From Thermodesulfobacteriota bacterium (lineage in GTDB: Bacteria; Desulfobacterota_D; UBA1144; Nemesobacterales; UBA2774): a stretch of 10,182 nucleotides of DNA. The notes under the pieces are model-generated. The model worked only from the letters and a program-made list of their open reading frames with translations, did no database searches and had not been told where the DNA came from. The stretch lies in NCBI GenBank assembly GCA_039028315.1, contig JBCCIH010000079.1, positions 1 through 10,182 of the forward strand. Reading direction: 5' to 3'. Shown here in pieces: positions 1 to 6,375 of this stretch. The translations under genes and the position numbers were made by a program. How positions within the stretch are numbered: position 1 is the first letter of the stretch; each line of letters opens with the position of its first letter.

Positions 1-1
1 A

Positions 2-691
2 ATTGAGCCGACGAACTCACCTTCTGACAGGGTAATATGGGTGCCGATTGACCAGTTCTATCAAATTTCCGGCCATGTTCTAAGGGGAGCCGGAGAAGTA
101 TACGAACCACAGCCGGGCCAGGAGATACCTGATAAACACAAGGAAGTAAGTGCGGTGATGCTAAAGTTAAAGACGCCTCAGGCAGGTTTTCTTCTTGACA
201 GAACCATTAATAAACAAGGAAATGTCGCTACTCTAGCCTGGCCTATCGGAAGGGTTATGGCAGAACTATTTGGAAAACTAGGATGGATCAATAAGATCCT
301 AACTTTAGTTGCCTATTTAGTGATTTTGGTTGCTGCGGGATCTATACTTTCTAGCATCTATAACACAATGAATGAACGCAAGCGCGAGTTCGCAATTCTA
401 AGAGCTCTTGGAGCTAAAAAGAATACAATATTTACTGCTATAATATTAGAATCATCCACTATAGCTACAATCGGCGCCTTGTTCGGCTTTATAGTCTACG
501 CATTAATTTTAGGTAGTGCAGCAATAATCATAAGACAGCAAACAGGTGTTGTGCTTGATGTCTTTAAGTTAGATTGGATCTTACTACTAACGCCTATATT
601 TATGATTATAATTGGAGCAATAGCTGGAATAATTCCTGCAATAAAGGCTTATTCAACCGATGTTGCAACTAATCTGGTGCCTGCAAGTTAA
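2..691 (+). CDS. ABC transporter permease, MacB/FtsX type (C-terminal part, 5' end off window)
   Basis: The reading frame is open from the left edge to the TAA ending at 691, so this is the 3' part of a longer gene; the GTG at 41 is internal, because the preceding codons (..PSDRVIWVPIDQFY..) read as normal periplasmic-domain sequence. The end of the MacB-like periplasmic domain is followed by three hydrophobic segments (about 296-360, 445-525 and 580-640). The cytoplasmic loop NERKREFAILRALGAKK after the first segment is the typical FtsX/MacB signature, and the terminal GIIPAIKAYSTDVATNLVP matches the usual last-helix ending. Family role: permease of an ABC system, here without its ATPase, which presumably lies upstream. 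The next gene starts 45 nt later and encodes a His-rich periplasmic protein, which suggests Zrg-like zinc uptake rather than drug efflux. Family assignment is firm; substrate is inferred. Confidence 0.88.
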   Translation: MEPTNSPSDRVIWVPIDQFYQISGHVLRGAGEVYEPQPGQEIPDKHKEVSAVMLKLKTPQAGFLLDRTINKQGNVATLAWPIGRVMAELFGKLGWINKILTLVAYLVILVAAGSILSSIYNTMNERKREFAILRALGAKKNTIFTAIILESSTIATIGALFGFIVYALILGSAAIIIRQQTGVVLDVFKLDWILLLTPIFMIIIGAIAGIIPAIKAYSTDVATNLVPAS

Positions 692-736
692 TATAAAGAG
701 AATTCAATACATTTATATGTATTAAGGAGATAAGCT

Positions 737-1210
737 ATGAAATCAATCTATGCAATAACTGTAATTGCGATTTTAACAATCTTTGGTTTAGCTTCCGTTG
801 CTGATGAGGAGCATCATCATCACAAGCACCATGCCCCTCACGACGGTACATTGGTAGTACTAGGTGAGGAATTTGCTCATCTGGAATTTGTTCTAGATAA
901 AGAAACTGGGAACATTACGATATATGTATTGGATGGTGAGGCGGAGAATCCAATACGTATAGAGCAGCAAAGCATTGAACTAAAAATAGTTACAAAAGAA
1001 GATAACAGTAAGACTCAGATCTCTATATTAGAATTTAATCCGGTATCCAACGTACTCACGGGTGAGAAAAAAGGCGATTCTTCTGAATTTTCAGCTCAAT
1101 CAGATCAACTTAAAAATCAGAACAGTTTTGATGCAGTTATCTCTGAGATTACAGTGAGTGGAGTTGAGTTCAAACAGGTGGAGTTCGGTTTTCCGGAAGG
1201 TAATGAATAA
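737..1210 (+). CDS. Periplasmic His-rich metal-binding protein (ZrgA-like context)
   Basis: A 157-residue protein with an N-terminal hydrophobic signal segment (about residues 4-22) followed at once by a His cluster, HHHHKHHAPH (26-35), and an HDGTLVVLGEEFAHLEF stretch. The rest is a hydrophilic beta-rich domain with no Cys. A strong ribosome site, AAGGAG at 724-729, stands 7 nt before the ATG. Small exported proteins with an H-rich start and an HxGxLVxLG motif accompany FtsX-type ABC permeases and DUF3299 proteins; in Vibrio the analogous ZrgA (DUF2796) is linked to zinc uptake. I see the same gene company but not a confident sequence match to DUF2796, so the family name is left open. Likely role: binding zinc, or another divalent metal, in the periplasm and handing it to the transporter. 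Confidence 0.72.
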   Translation: MKSIYAITVIAILTIFGLASVADEEHHHHKHHAPHDGTLVVLGEEFAHLEFVLDKETGNITIYVLDGEAENPIRIEQQSIELKIVTKEDNSKTQISILEFNPVSNVLTGEKKGDSSEFSAQSDQLKNQNSFDAVISEITVSGVEFKQVEFGFPEGNE

Positions 1211-1265
1211 ATCAATATTATAATTTAAACTATTTAGGAAATGACTGGTAAAAAAAATATACAAT

Positions 1266-1269
1266 GGAG
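1266..1269 (+). promoter_or_regulatory. Ribosome binding site deciding the DUF3299-like start
   Basis: GGAG 7 nt upstream of the ATG at 1277. The alternative in-frame ATG at 1241 has only AGGA at 1236-1239, one base away, which is too close to work well. This favours the shorter product. Confidence 0.5.
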
Positions 1270-1276
1270 TAGAGTT

Positions 1277-1753
1277 ATGGTCAGAGTTCTAATGATTTTT
1301 TGTCTGATATTCCTTGTTGCATTAGGTGTCCACTACAGACCAACTCAAAATTTTGATTACTCATCGCCTGCTAATGCTGTCCAGACAGTAAACGGGCTAA
1401 CTAAAGTCAATTTCGATTTTTTGGGTGGATACAGATATGAGGGAGAAAAAGATATACCTCCAACAGTAAAAGAGCTCGATGGAAAAAGGGTTGAAATTAA
1501 GGGATTTATGCTCCCGATAGACTTTGATGGTGCGGTTGTGACTAGTTTTATGCTAATGAGTACTCAGGCCGGCTGCTGCTTTGGTGTTATACCCAGGGAT
1601 AATGAGTTTGTTTATGCTGAGTTCCCCAAGGGTAAATCTACAAAATTTCTAATTGATGTTCCTCTAAATGTAACTGGGGTGCTTCACATCGGGCGAGACA
1701 CTCTAGTTGGGGGCGTATATTCGATGACTGTTGAGAGCGTAAGAAAGGATTAG
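1277..1753 (+). CDS. Membrane-anchored DUF3299-like protein
   Basis: A protein of about 158 residues from the ATG at 1277, or 170 from the ATG at 1241. I prefer 1277 because GGAG at 1266-1269 stands 7 nt before it, whereas the AGGA before 1241 is only 1 nt away. An N-terminal signal anchor (MVRVLMIFCLIFLVALGV) is followed by a compact domain with LDGKRVEIKGFMLPIDFDG, QAGCCFGVIPRDNEFVYAEF and a VTGVLHIG segment. This is the DUF3299 pattern: a G-x-M-P-l core, a conserved Cys motif, then VxG-x-L. DUF3299 proteins have no firmly known biochemical role but recur beside FtsX/MacB-type ABC transporters and metal-binding periplasmic proteins, as here. The paired Cys in GCCFG could bind metal or form a disulfide in the periplasm. 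It ends the left operon; a convergent gene follows 48 nt later. Confidence 0.75.
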   Translation: MVRVLMIFCLIFLVALGVHYRPTQNFDYSSPANAVQTVNGLTKVNFDFLGGYRYEGEKDIPPTVKELDGKRVEIKGFMLPIDFDGAVVTSFMLMSTQAGCCFGVIPRDNEFVYAEFPKGKSTKFLIDVPLNVTGVLHIGRDTLVGGVYSMTVESVRKD

Positions 1754-1801
1754 TCATCATCATGATACGGTCTTGCACATGAAATTTTTTTGTATATGAA
1801 T

Positions 1802-2179
1802 TTAATTCTCTAGGCAAGTGTTACATATACCTGAGAAATAAAAAATGTGGTCTGTAATCTTGTAATCAAATTTATCCTCTACATTATCTTGTATTTTTTC
1901 TGCAAAGCAATCATCAAATGTTTTTATTTCAGTGCATTCTTTGCAATATATGAAATGAGAGTGTTCCATTTTAGCACTATAAAAATAATTTCCTTCCGAA
2001 GAAAATGAAATAGTCTTCACATATTTATTTTTGCATAAATAATCAAGGGCCCTGTATACGGTTGAGAGGTTGGGTTTTGATTGAAGCATCTGATATATCT
2101 CTTTGGCTGTTAGCGGCTGTTCTGATTGCTCAATGTATTTGAGTATTTCCTTTCTTAAGTTAGTAAAACCTCTTTTCAT
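1802..2179 (-). CDS. Fur-family metalloregulator, probably Zur-like
   Basis: A 125-residue repressor from the ATG at 2179; a GTG one codon upstream (2182) is possible, but GAGG spacing (7 nt to ATG, 4 nt to GTG) favours ATG. The winged-helix recognition segment NLSTVYRALDYL lies at residues 37-48. The HSHFIYCKEC stretch (73-82) contains the Fur-family HxHF motif and the first CxxC (C79, C82), and ICNTC (C119, C122) is the second; together the four Cys form the usual structural zinc site. H73, H75 and H111, with an extra Cys at 91 shortly after the first CxxC, are possible sensor ligands; a Cys in that region is a feature of zinc sensors such as E. coli Zur. It is shorter than typical Fur (about 140-150). 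It faces a palindrome-bearing intergenic region, and its neighbours are zinc-type genes, so Zur is my preferred reading; Fur or PerR cannot be excluded. Confidence 0.85.
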   Translation of the reverse strand: MKRGFTNLRKEILKYIEQSEQPLTAKEIYQMLQSKPNLSTVYRALDYLCKNKYVKTISFSSEGNYFYSAKMEHSHFIYCKECTEIKTFDDCFAEKIQDNVEDKFDYKITDHIFYFSGICNTCLEN

Positions 2180-2324
2180 CACATGACCTCATAATATTTT
2201 GTCTATGTCTGTAAGACTTCAACTTAGGACCAAATAACAAGTCTATTAATACAAATCTTACTAAAACTTACATTGGTTTTCGGCCTTTTATCTAATACCA
2301 TTTTAGCATAATGCGAATTCTTTG

Positions 2325-2339
2325 CGCAAATCATTTGCA
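2325..2339. promoter_or_regulatory. Putative Fur/Zur-type operator 1
   Basis: CGCAAATcATTTGCA is a 7-1-7 dyad centred on 2332. The inner 13 bases form a perfect 6-1-6 palindrome; only the outermost pair mismatches. The 7-1-7 layout with an AAATnATTT core is what Fur-family proteins bind, and a Fur-family gene lies divergently 146 bp to the left. A possible -10 hexamer, CATAAT, at 2307-2312 would place this site at the transcription start of the flavoprotein operon; I could not find a convincing matching -35. Confidence 0.65.
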
Positions 2340-2349
2340 TATCTGTTTT

Positions 2350-2365
2350 GACATGATATCATTTC
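2350..2365. promoter_or_regulatory. Third dyad between the two operators
   Basis: GAcATGATATCATtTC contains a perfect 10-bp palindrome (2353-2362) and two further matching outer pairs. Its centre, 2357.5, lies 25.5 bp from operator 1 and 26.5 bp from operator 2. The sequence is unlike the TGCAAAT sites, so it may be a weaker site, a different protein's site, or part of the promoter: TTGACA at 2348-2353 resembles a -35 box but lacks a good -10. Confidence 0.35.
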
Positions 2366-2376
2366 TGAAACCAACA

Positions 2377-2391
2377 TGCAAATGGTTTGCA
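2377..2391. promoter_or_regulatory. Putative Fur/Zur-type operator 2
   Basis: TGCAAATgGTTTGCA is a 7-1-7 dyad centred on 2384 with only the innermost pair mismatched. It matches operator 1 at 12 of 15 bases and lies 52 bp away centre to centre, about five helical turns, so two repressor dimers would sit on the same face. It ends 25 nt before the preferred ATG of the flavoprotein gene at 2417, placing it in the leader or core promoter, where binding would block expression. Confidence 0.65.
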
Positions 2392-2416
2392 ATATCAGTT
2401 GGTGGAAGAATATAAA

Positions 2417-3550
2417 ATGAAAAAAAATTCATACGATGTAGTAATTATTGGTGCAGGAGCCGCGGGTATTGGAGTCGGCGCTTTGCTTCAATTGCTTGAG
2501 ATAAATAATTTCGTAGTGCTGGAGCGCCAAGAGATAGGGGCCTCATTTGGCATGTGGCCTCAAGAGATGAAATTTATATCCCCATCATTTCCAGGTCATG
2601 GATTTGGAGCGCTGGATTTAAATGCAATCGTTCCTAATACATCACCAGGACATGTTTTAAAATCAGAGCATCCGAGTGGAAAAGAATATCAAATATATTT
2701 ACGCAGTGTCGCTAAGCATTTTGAACTGCCTGTAGAAACGGGTATTGATGTGCTAAGTCTTCAAAGACATTCTTCAAAACGTAAAGGGTTTACTCTAGAG
2801 ACAAACCAAGGGACTATATCGAGCCGTACAGTAATATGGGCGGCAGGAGAGTTTCAGTACCCAAACCTAAATTCAATTCCTGGGGCCGAGCACTGTATTC
2901 ATAATTCAACTGTGAAATCATGGAAGGAGTATAAGGGAAAGGATTACATAGTTATAGGAGGTTTTGAAAGCGGAATAGACGCTGCTGTAAACCTTGCTCT
3001 TAATGGAAATAAAGTAAGGGTTTTTGACAAAGAGGAAGCATGGAATTCAGAAAGCAGCGATCCTAGCTGCAGCATATCAACTTATACATACGAGCGTTTA
3101 AGATGGGTTATGGATAAAGGATTAATTACACTTCATGGCAATTCCACAATCAAAAAGATCGAAAAGTCTGGTGATGGTTTCATCATCACCAACGGCAAAG
3201 AGAAAATACGTACGAAAAACCCCCCAGTGCTAGCGACTGGATTTAAAACAAGCTTAAGCTTGATACGCGACCAATTTGAATGGGAGGAGAAAGAAAATTA
3301 CCCACTTCTTACCGAAAGTGATGAATCTACAATTACTCCTGGCCTATTTCTTGTAGGTCCCAATGTAAGACACGACGACTTAATATTTTGTTTCATTTAC
3401 AAATTCAGACAGCGTTTTGGTGTTGTAGCCCAAGAAATTGCAAAACGTATCGGTCATAAGGATATAGATACTTCTGTCTTTGATTTTTACAGGGATAAGG
3501 GGATGTTACTCGATGATTTGTCTTGTTGTGGAGACGAGTGTGCTTGCTGA
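2417..3550 (+). CDS. FAD/NAD(P)-dependent oxidoreductase, CzcO/YpdA-like, with Cys-rich tail
   Basis: A 377-residue flavoprotein from the ATG at 2417. A TTG ten codons upstream (2387) is rejected because it lies inside operator 2 and has no ribosome site, while GTGGAAG at 2402-2408 serves the ATG. The N-terminal Rossmann motif DVVIIGAGAAGIGVG (residues 7-21) binds FAD. A second dinucleotide fold begins at about 179 with VIGGFESGIDAA, where the middle Gly of the usual GxGxSG is Phe; variants with GGxESG are typical of YpdA-like and CzcO-like proteins. A C-terminal ATGFK..GLFLVGP region is also standard for the superfamily. The last eight residues, CCGDECAC, hold four Cys and look like a metal or thiol site. 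Substrate unknown; possible roles are low-molecular-weight disulfide reduction or redox handling linked to a thiophilic metal. First gene of the operon under the paired operators. Confidence 0.85.
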   Translation: MKKNSYDVVIIGAGAAGIGVGALLQLLEINNFVVLERQEIGASFGMWPQEMKFISPSFPGHGFGALDLNAIVPNTSPGHVLKSEHPSGKEYQIYLRSVAKHFELPVETGIDVLSLQRHSSKRKGFTLETNQGTISSRTVIWAAGEFQYPNLNSIPGAEHCIHNSTVKSWKEYKGKDYIVIGGFESGIDAAVNLALNGNKVRVFDKEEAWNSESSDPSCSISTYTYERLRWVMDKGLITLHGNSTIKKIEKSGDGFIITNGKEKIRTKNPPVLATGFKTSLSLIRDQFEWEEKENYPLLTESDESTITPGLFLVGPNVRHDDLIFCFIYKFRQRFGVVAQEIAKRIGHKDIDTSVFDFYRDKGMLLDDLSCCGDECAC

Positions 3551-3575
3551 TGAATGAAGAGGAAATCTCATACTC

Positions 3576-4124
3576 ATGATAAATCAAAAAACTTACAAAC
3601 AATTGATCCGCGGCCTGGAGCAGCAGCTTTGGTTCTTTGGCCAGGACACAGCAGTTCGTGAAGACAATCTGTTTGAACAATATGGATTTTCCCGCTACCG
3701 CACCCCGGGGCACGGTGGAAGCAGTCGCTATAAAATAACTTGGTGTGATAGAACCGTGGATCTTCACAGTTTTTGTGTCGGTATCTATGGAGATAATCAT
3801 GATGGGTTTCTTTTTGTACGCGCACATGACCAAGCCTACTGTTACCTTGGCGAAAAGCCTCCCCTGCCGGGCCGTTATCGAAGTTCTTTTCTAATGCTTC
3901 CTAAGGATAAAGAGAGTAAAGGGCGTTTTTATGAAGCTTCTTGCGAATTTCTGGAGTGGATTGAAGATTATGAAAGCTGGATTGATGCGACTTATGGAAA
4001 GGGCTATCGTCTGGATTGTTATGCACGATATCACCGCAAATGGCTGGCGCCGGATCAGGCACGTAAGTGGTTTCGAGAGTACAGAGAATCGCAGAGCAAG
4101 ATAAAAGTATCTAAGACAGCATAA
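3576..4124 (+). CDS. Uncharacterised 182-residue protein in the metal operon
   Basis: I do not recognise this family. It is a soluble, aromatic- and Arg-rich protein with no signal peptide or membrane segment. Visible features are LEQQLWFFGQD near the start, a Gly-rich basic stretch RYRTPGHGGSSRYKITWCDR (about 41-60), DLHSFCVGIYGD, and an aromatic C-terminal half ending in a charged helix. Cys residues are scattered (WCDR, FCVG, YCYLG, SCEF, DCYAR), with no CxxC pair. It lies 25 nt after the flavoprotein gene and 9 nt before the FeoB-like gene, so it is almost surely cotranscribed with them. The start is not ideal: GAGG at 3559-3562 is 13 nt away. By eye its first 200 bases are richer in G+C than the genes on the left. 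A partner or regulator of the transporter is a guess from position only. Confidence 0.75.
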   Translation: MINQKTYKQLIRGLEQQLWFFGQDTAVREDNLFEQYGFSRYRTPGHGGSSRYKITWCDRTVDLHSFCVGIYGDNHDGFLFVRAHDQAYCYLGEKPPLPGRYRSSFLMLPKDKESKGRFYEASCEFLEWIEDYESWIDATYGKGYRLDCYARYHRKWLAPDQARKWFREYRESQSKIKVSKTA

Positions 4125-4133
4125 ACTTTAAAT

Positions 4134-5786
4134 ATGACAACTATGGCTTCAGTAGTATTAACAGGACTTGAATCGTCAGGTAAATCATCGATCTTTCGAG
4201 GGCTTACGCGAGGAATGAGAGGGGAAGAATCCAACTTCCGGGGCTCAACTGTAATGGTTCGTCAATGTTACTTGCCTGAATGCGAGTGTAATCTTTTGGA
4301 TACGCCAGGCATACGTATACAAAGCGACAGCCAGACAACTCGCCTTGCATTTGAGCAGGTAGATTCATCAGATACGGTTCTTATAGTTGCTCGTGGTACA
4401 CATATTCAAAGTGAATTAGAAACTATTTTTCATGAACTCAAAGAAAATCTCGTAAACAAACAAGTGGCAATTGCGATTACTTTTGAGGACAAAGCACCTT
4501 TAGGTATTTATAAAGCTGCAGAGCATTATGAGGAAACTCTCGGCATTCCTGTTGTGGTGTTGAATGCACGCAGTCTTAGTGAAAATAATCGTGTTCGGCT
4601 GATTGATCTTATTCAACAGGCTAAGAAATTCGACAATATCCTACCTATCATAACTGCGCCTGAGGGCATTATTACAATCACGCCGCAAACTACATGGTTT
4701 GAAAACCGTACGCTTGGTTCTTTTCTAGCTCTTTTAACCTTGCTAGCCTTTTTTGCACTACCGGTGATGGCTGCTTATTATCTCGCTTCATGGCTCCAGC
4801 CTATTGTTGATGAGGCATTAATTACGCCACTTAAAACTTCACTACAAGGACTACCTATTTTGATCCAGACAATTCTAATTGGAGATTATGGCGTTCTGAC
4901 ACTGGGTTGGTATTCATTTCTTTGGGCTTTTCCAGTGGTTGCTTTCATTGGGTTAAGTGTAGGGCTTTTGGATGAGACAGGATTAAAAGACAGGATAACT
5001 GCTGCTCTTGATCCTTGGCTCAGAAGAATTGGATTGAGTGGAAGGGATTTGGTCCCCGTTCTTACAGGGTTTGGATGTAATGTTGTGGCTGTCTTTCAAA
5101 GCCGTTCTTGCAGTTCATGTACGCGTAATAATTGTATTTCCATGATTGCTTTTGGTTCAGCATGTAGCTATCAAATCGGAGCCTCGCTTTCACTATTTGG
5201 TTCGTCAGGAAACCCGTGGCTTTTCATGCCTTATCTTGCTGTGCTTTTTATAGTTAGCGCTGTTCATACGAGAATCTGGTATGGCGCACTCCCAGAGGAT
5301 TTCTCTTCTTCATTAAATGAAAGGGCATTTCTTCAAAAACCATCATGGAAGGGGTTATTTTGGAAACTCCGGGCAGTGATCGAACAATTTCTTTTTCAGG
5401 CGATGCCTATATTTCTTGTCATTTGTGCAGTCGCCGCCATGCTGCAGTATTGGGGCGTGCTAGATCTCTTATCTCAATTGGTATCACCGGTGACAAAAAT
5501 ATTTATGCTGCCGCCGGACACTACGCCTGCCATTATTTTTTCAATCCTGCGCAAAGATGGTTTGTTAGTATTAAATCAGGGAGATGGTCTTCTCCTTCAT
5601 TCACTCTCTGTTGGGCAGGTCTTTGTTCTGGTATATCTTGCATCGACTTTGACTGCATGTCTTGTGACTTTGGGGACTGTGTATAAGGAAACCGGAGCTG
5701 CAAATGCCATTCGTCTGTCTTCGCGGCAAGCTATTACTTCAATTGTATCTGCTTTATTAATTGTAATTATTCTCCGTGTCTTTTAA
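4134..5786 (+). CDS. FeoB-like GTPase-coupled metal transporter with variant G4 and Cys-rich gate
   Basis: A 550-residue protein. Residues 1-165 form a G domain: G1 GLESSGKS (11-18), G2-like NFRGSTV (34-40, compare NxxGxTV in FeoB), G3 DTPG (56-59). At the G4 position FeoB has N-x-x-D, but here TFED (116-119) lacks the Asn; G5 SAR is NAR. The first membrane helix begins at about 193 and roughly eight hydrophobic segments follow. The Gate-type motif LTGFGCNVVAVF (C315) corresponds to GCNVPA in FeoB but lacks the Pro, and is followed by C326, C329, C334 and C344, a Cys density not usual in FeoB. A second gate-like motif, ILRKDGLLVL, lies near residue 470. The C-terminus has no Cys tail. FeoB proper is usually 700 residues or more with a FeoA partner; neither applies here. 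Fe(II) transport is possible, but the zinc-type neighbours suggest another substrate. It has no clear ribosome site, so translation is probably coupled to the upstream gene. Confidence 0.85.
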   Translation: MTTMASVVLTGLESSGKSSIFRGLTRGMRGEESNFRGSTVMVRQCYLPECECNLLDTPGIRIQSDSQTTRLAFEQVDSSDTVLIVARGTHIQSELETIFHELKENLVNKQVAIAITFEDKAPLGIYKAAEHYEETLGIPVVVLNARSLSENNRVRLIDLIQQAKKFDNILPIITAPEGIITITPQTTWFENRTLGSFLALLTLLAFFALPVMAAYYLASWLQPIVDEALITPLKTSLQGLPILIQTILIGDYGVLTLGWYSFLWAFPVVAFIGLSVGLLDETGLKDRITAALDPWLRRIGLSGRDLVPVLTGFGCNVVAVFQSRSCSSCTRNNCISMIAFGSACSYQIGASLSLFGSSGNPWLFMPYLAVLFIVSAVHTRIWYGALPEDFSSSLNERAFLQKPSWKGLFWKLRAVIEQFLFQAMPIFLVICAVAAMLQYWGVLDLLSQLVSPVTKIFMLPPDTTPAIIFSILRKDGLLVLNQGDGLLLHSLSVGQVFVLVYLASTLTACLVTLGTVYKETGAANAIRLSSRQAITSIVSALLIVIILRVF

Positions 5787-5806
5787 TAAATTGTTGGAGG
5801 AATTTT

Positions 5807-6301
5807 ATGTCTGTCTTAAATGATAAATTATTTGGCTTGAGAACGGATGTGGAAGAAGTCGAAGAAGGAAGTGCTCTCGCTCCTAAGTTTGATGAGAACG
5901 GATTGATTCCGGTTGTGACCACAGATTTTAATACGGGTGAACTCCTGATGCATGCTTATATGAATAAAGAGGCTTTGATTGAGTCGATTATAACAGGAGA
6001 AGCTGTTTACTGGAGTCGCAGCCGCCAGGTGCTTTGGAGAAAGGGGGCAACAAGCGGATTCGTACAAAAAATCAAACATATGATTGTTGATGATGATCAG
6101 GATTGTTTATGGTTGCGCGTTGAAGTTGCAGGCGGGGCCAGTTGTCATGTTGGTTATCGCTCTTGCTTTTACCGTGAAATTCCAATCGGCTTGAGTGATA
6201 AGGATCTACACAAACCTTTGAAGCTGAAATTTCTTGAAACAAACAAGGTGTTTGATCCTGAACAAGTATATGGGGATGCTCCGAATCCTACAAAGCTTTA
6301 A
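5807..6301 (+). CDS. hisI2: Phosphoribosyl-AMP cyclohydrolase paralogue, HisI2 type
   Basis: A 164-residue protein with the HisI core: MNKEAL (52-57), YWSRSRQVLWRKGATSG (68-84), VDDDQDCLWLRVE (94-106) and ASCHVGYRSCFY (111-122). HisI opens the purine-derived ring of phosphoribosyl-AMP in histidine synthesis and normally uses a Mg site (DxDxD) and a zinc held by three Cys: the Cys in the DCD motif plus those in CHxG and SCF. Here the Asp residues (95, 97, 99) and the last two Cys (113, 120) remain, but the DCD Cys is Asp (D96); a Cys appears instead at 100. Loss of canonical zinc ligands is described for HisI2 paralogues linked to zinc limitation. GGAGG at 5796-5800 lies 6 nt before the ATG, and the gene follows the FeoB-like gene by 20 nt. 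Whether the cell also has canonical hisI is not visible. Confidence 0.85.
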   Translation: MSVLNDKLFGLRTDVEEVEEGSALAPKFDENGLIPVVTTDFNTGELLMHAYMNKEALIESIITGEAVYWSRSRQVLWRKGATSGFVQKIKHMIVDDDQDCLWLRVEVAGGASCHVGYRSCFYREIPIGLSDKDLHKPLKLKFLETNKVFDPEQVYGDAPNPTKL

Positions 6302-6375
6302 GTTAGTACAAAATAAGAAGAAGCTTAGAAAATATTAAATTAAGAAAATAAAGCGAATATAAAAAGGAGTAAAAA

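Noticed and set aside
1754..1801. Shared terminator between the convergent DUF3299-like and Fur-like genes
   Set aside because: A T-run is present (about 1785-1791) but I find no stable stem before it on either strand.
2021..2047. ATTTAT...ATAAAT dyad inside the Fur-like gene
   Set aside because: Lies within coding sequence and is explained by AT-rich codons; does not match the TGCAAAT operators.
2387..2416. TTG-initiated extension of the flavoprotein
   Set aside because: The codons fall within operator 2 and have no ribosome site; MKKNSYDVVIIGAG from 2417 is the natural Rossmann start with GTGGAAG upstream.
3548..3553. TGA TGA after the Cys-rich flavoprotein tail as selenocysteine codons
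   Set aside because: Tandem stops with no selenocysteine structure seen and no protein-like continuation.
3405..3833. Overlapping minus-strand reading frames opposite the 182-residue gene
   Set aside because: Low-complexity, unrecognisable translations opposite better-supported plus-strand genes with operon spacing.
5345..5686. Plus-strand frame inside the FeoB-like gene
   Set aside because: Shadow frame over membrane segments that fit the FeoB-like protein; no ribosome site or domain.
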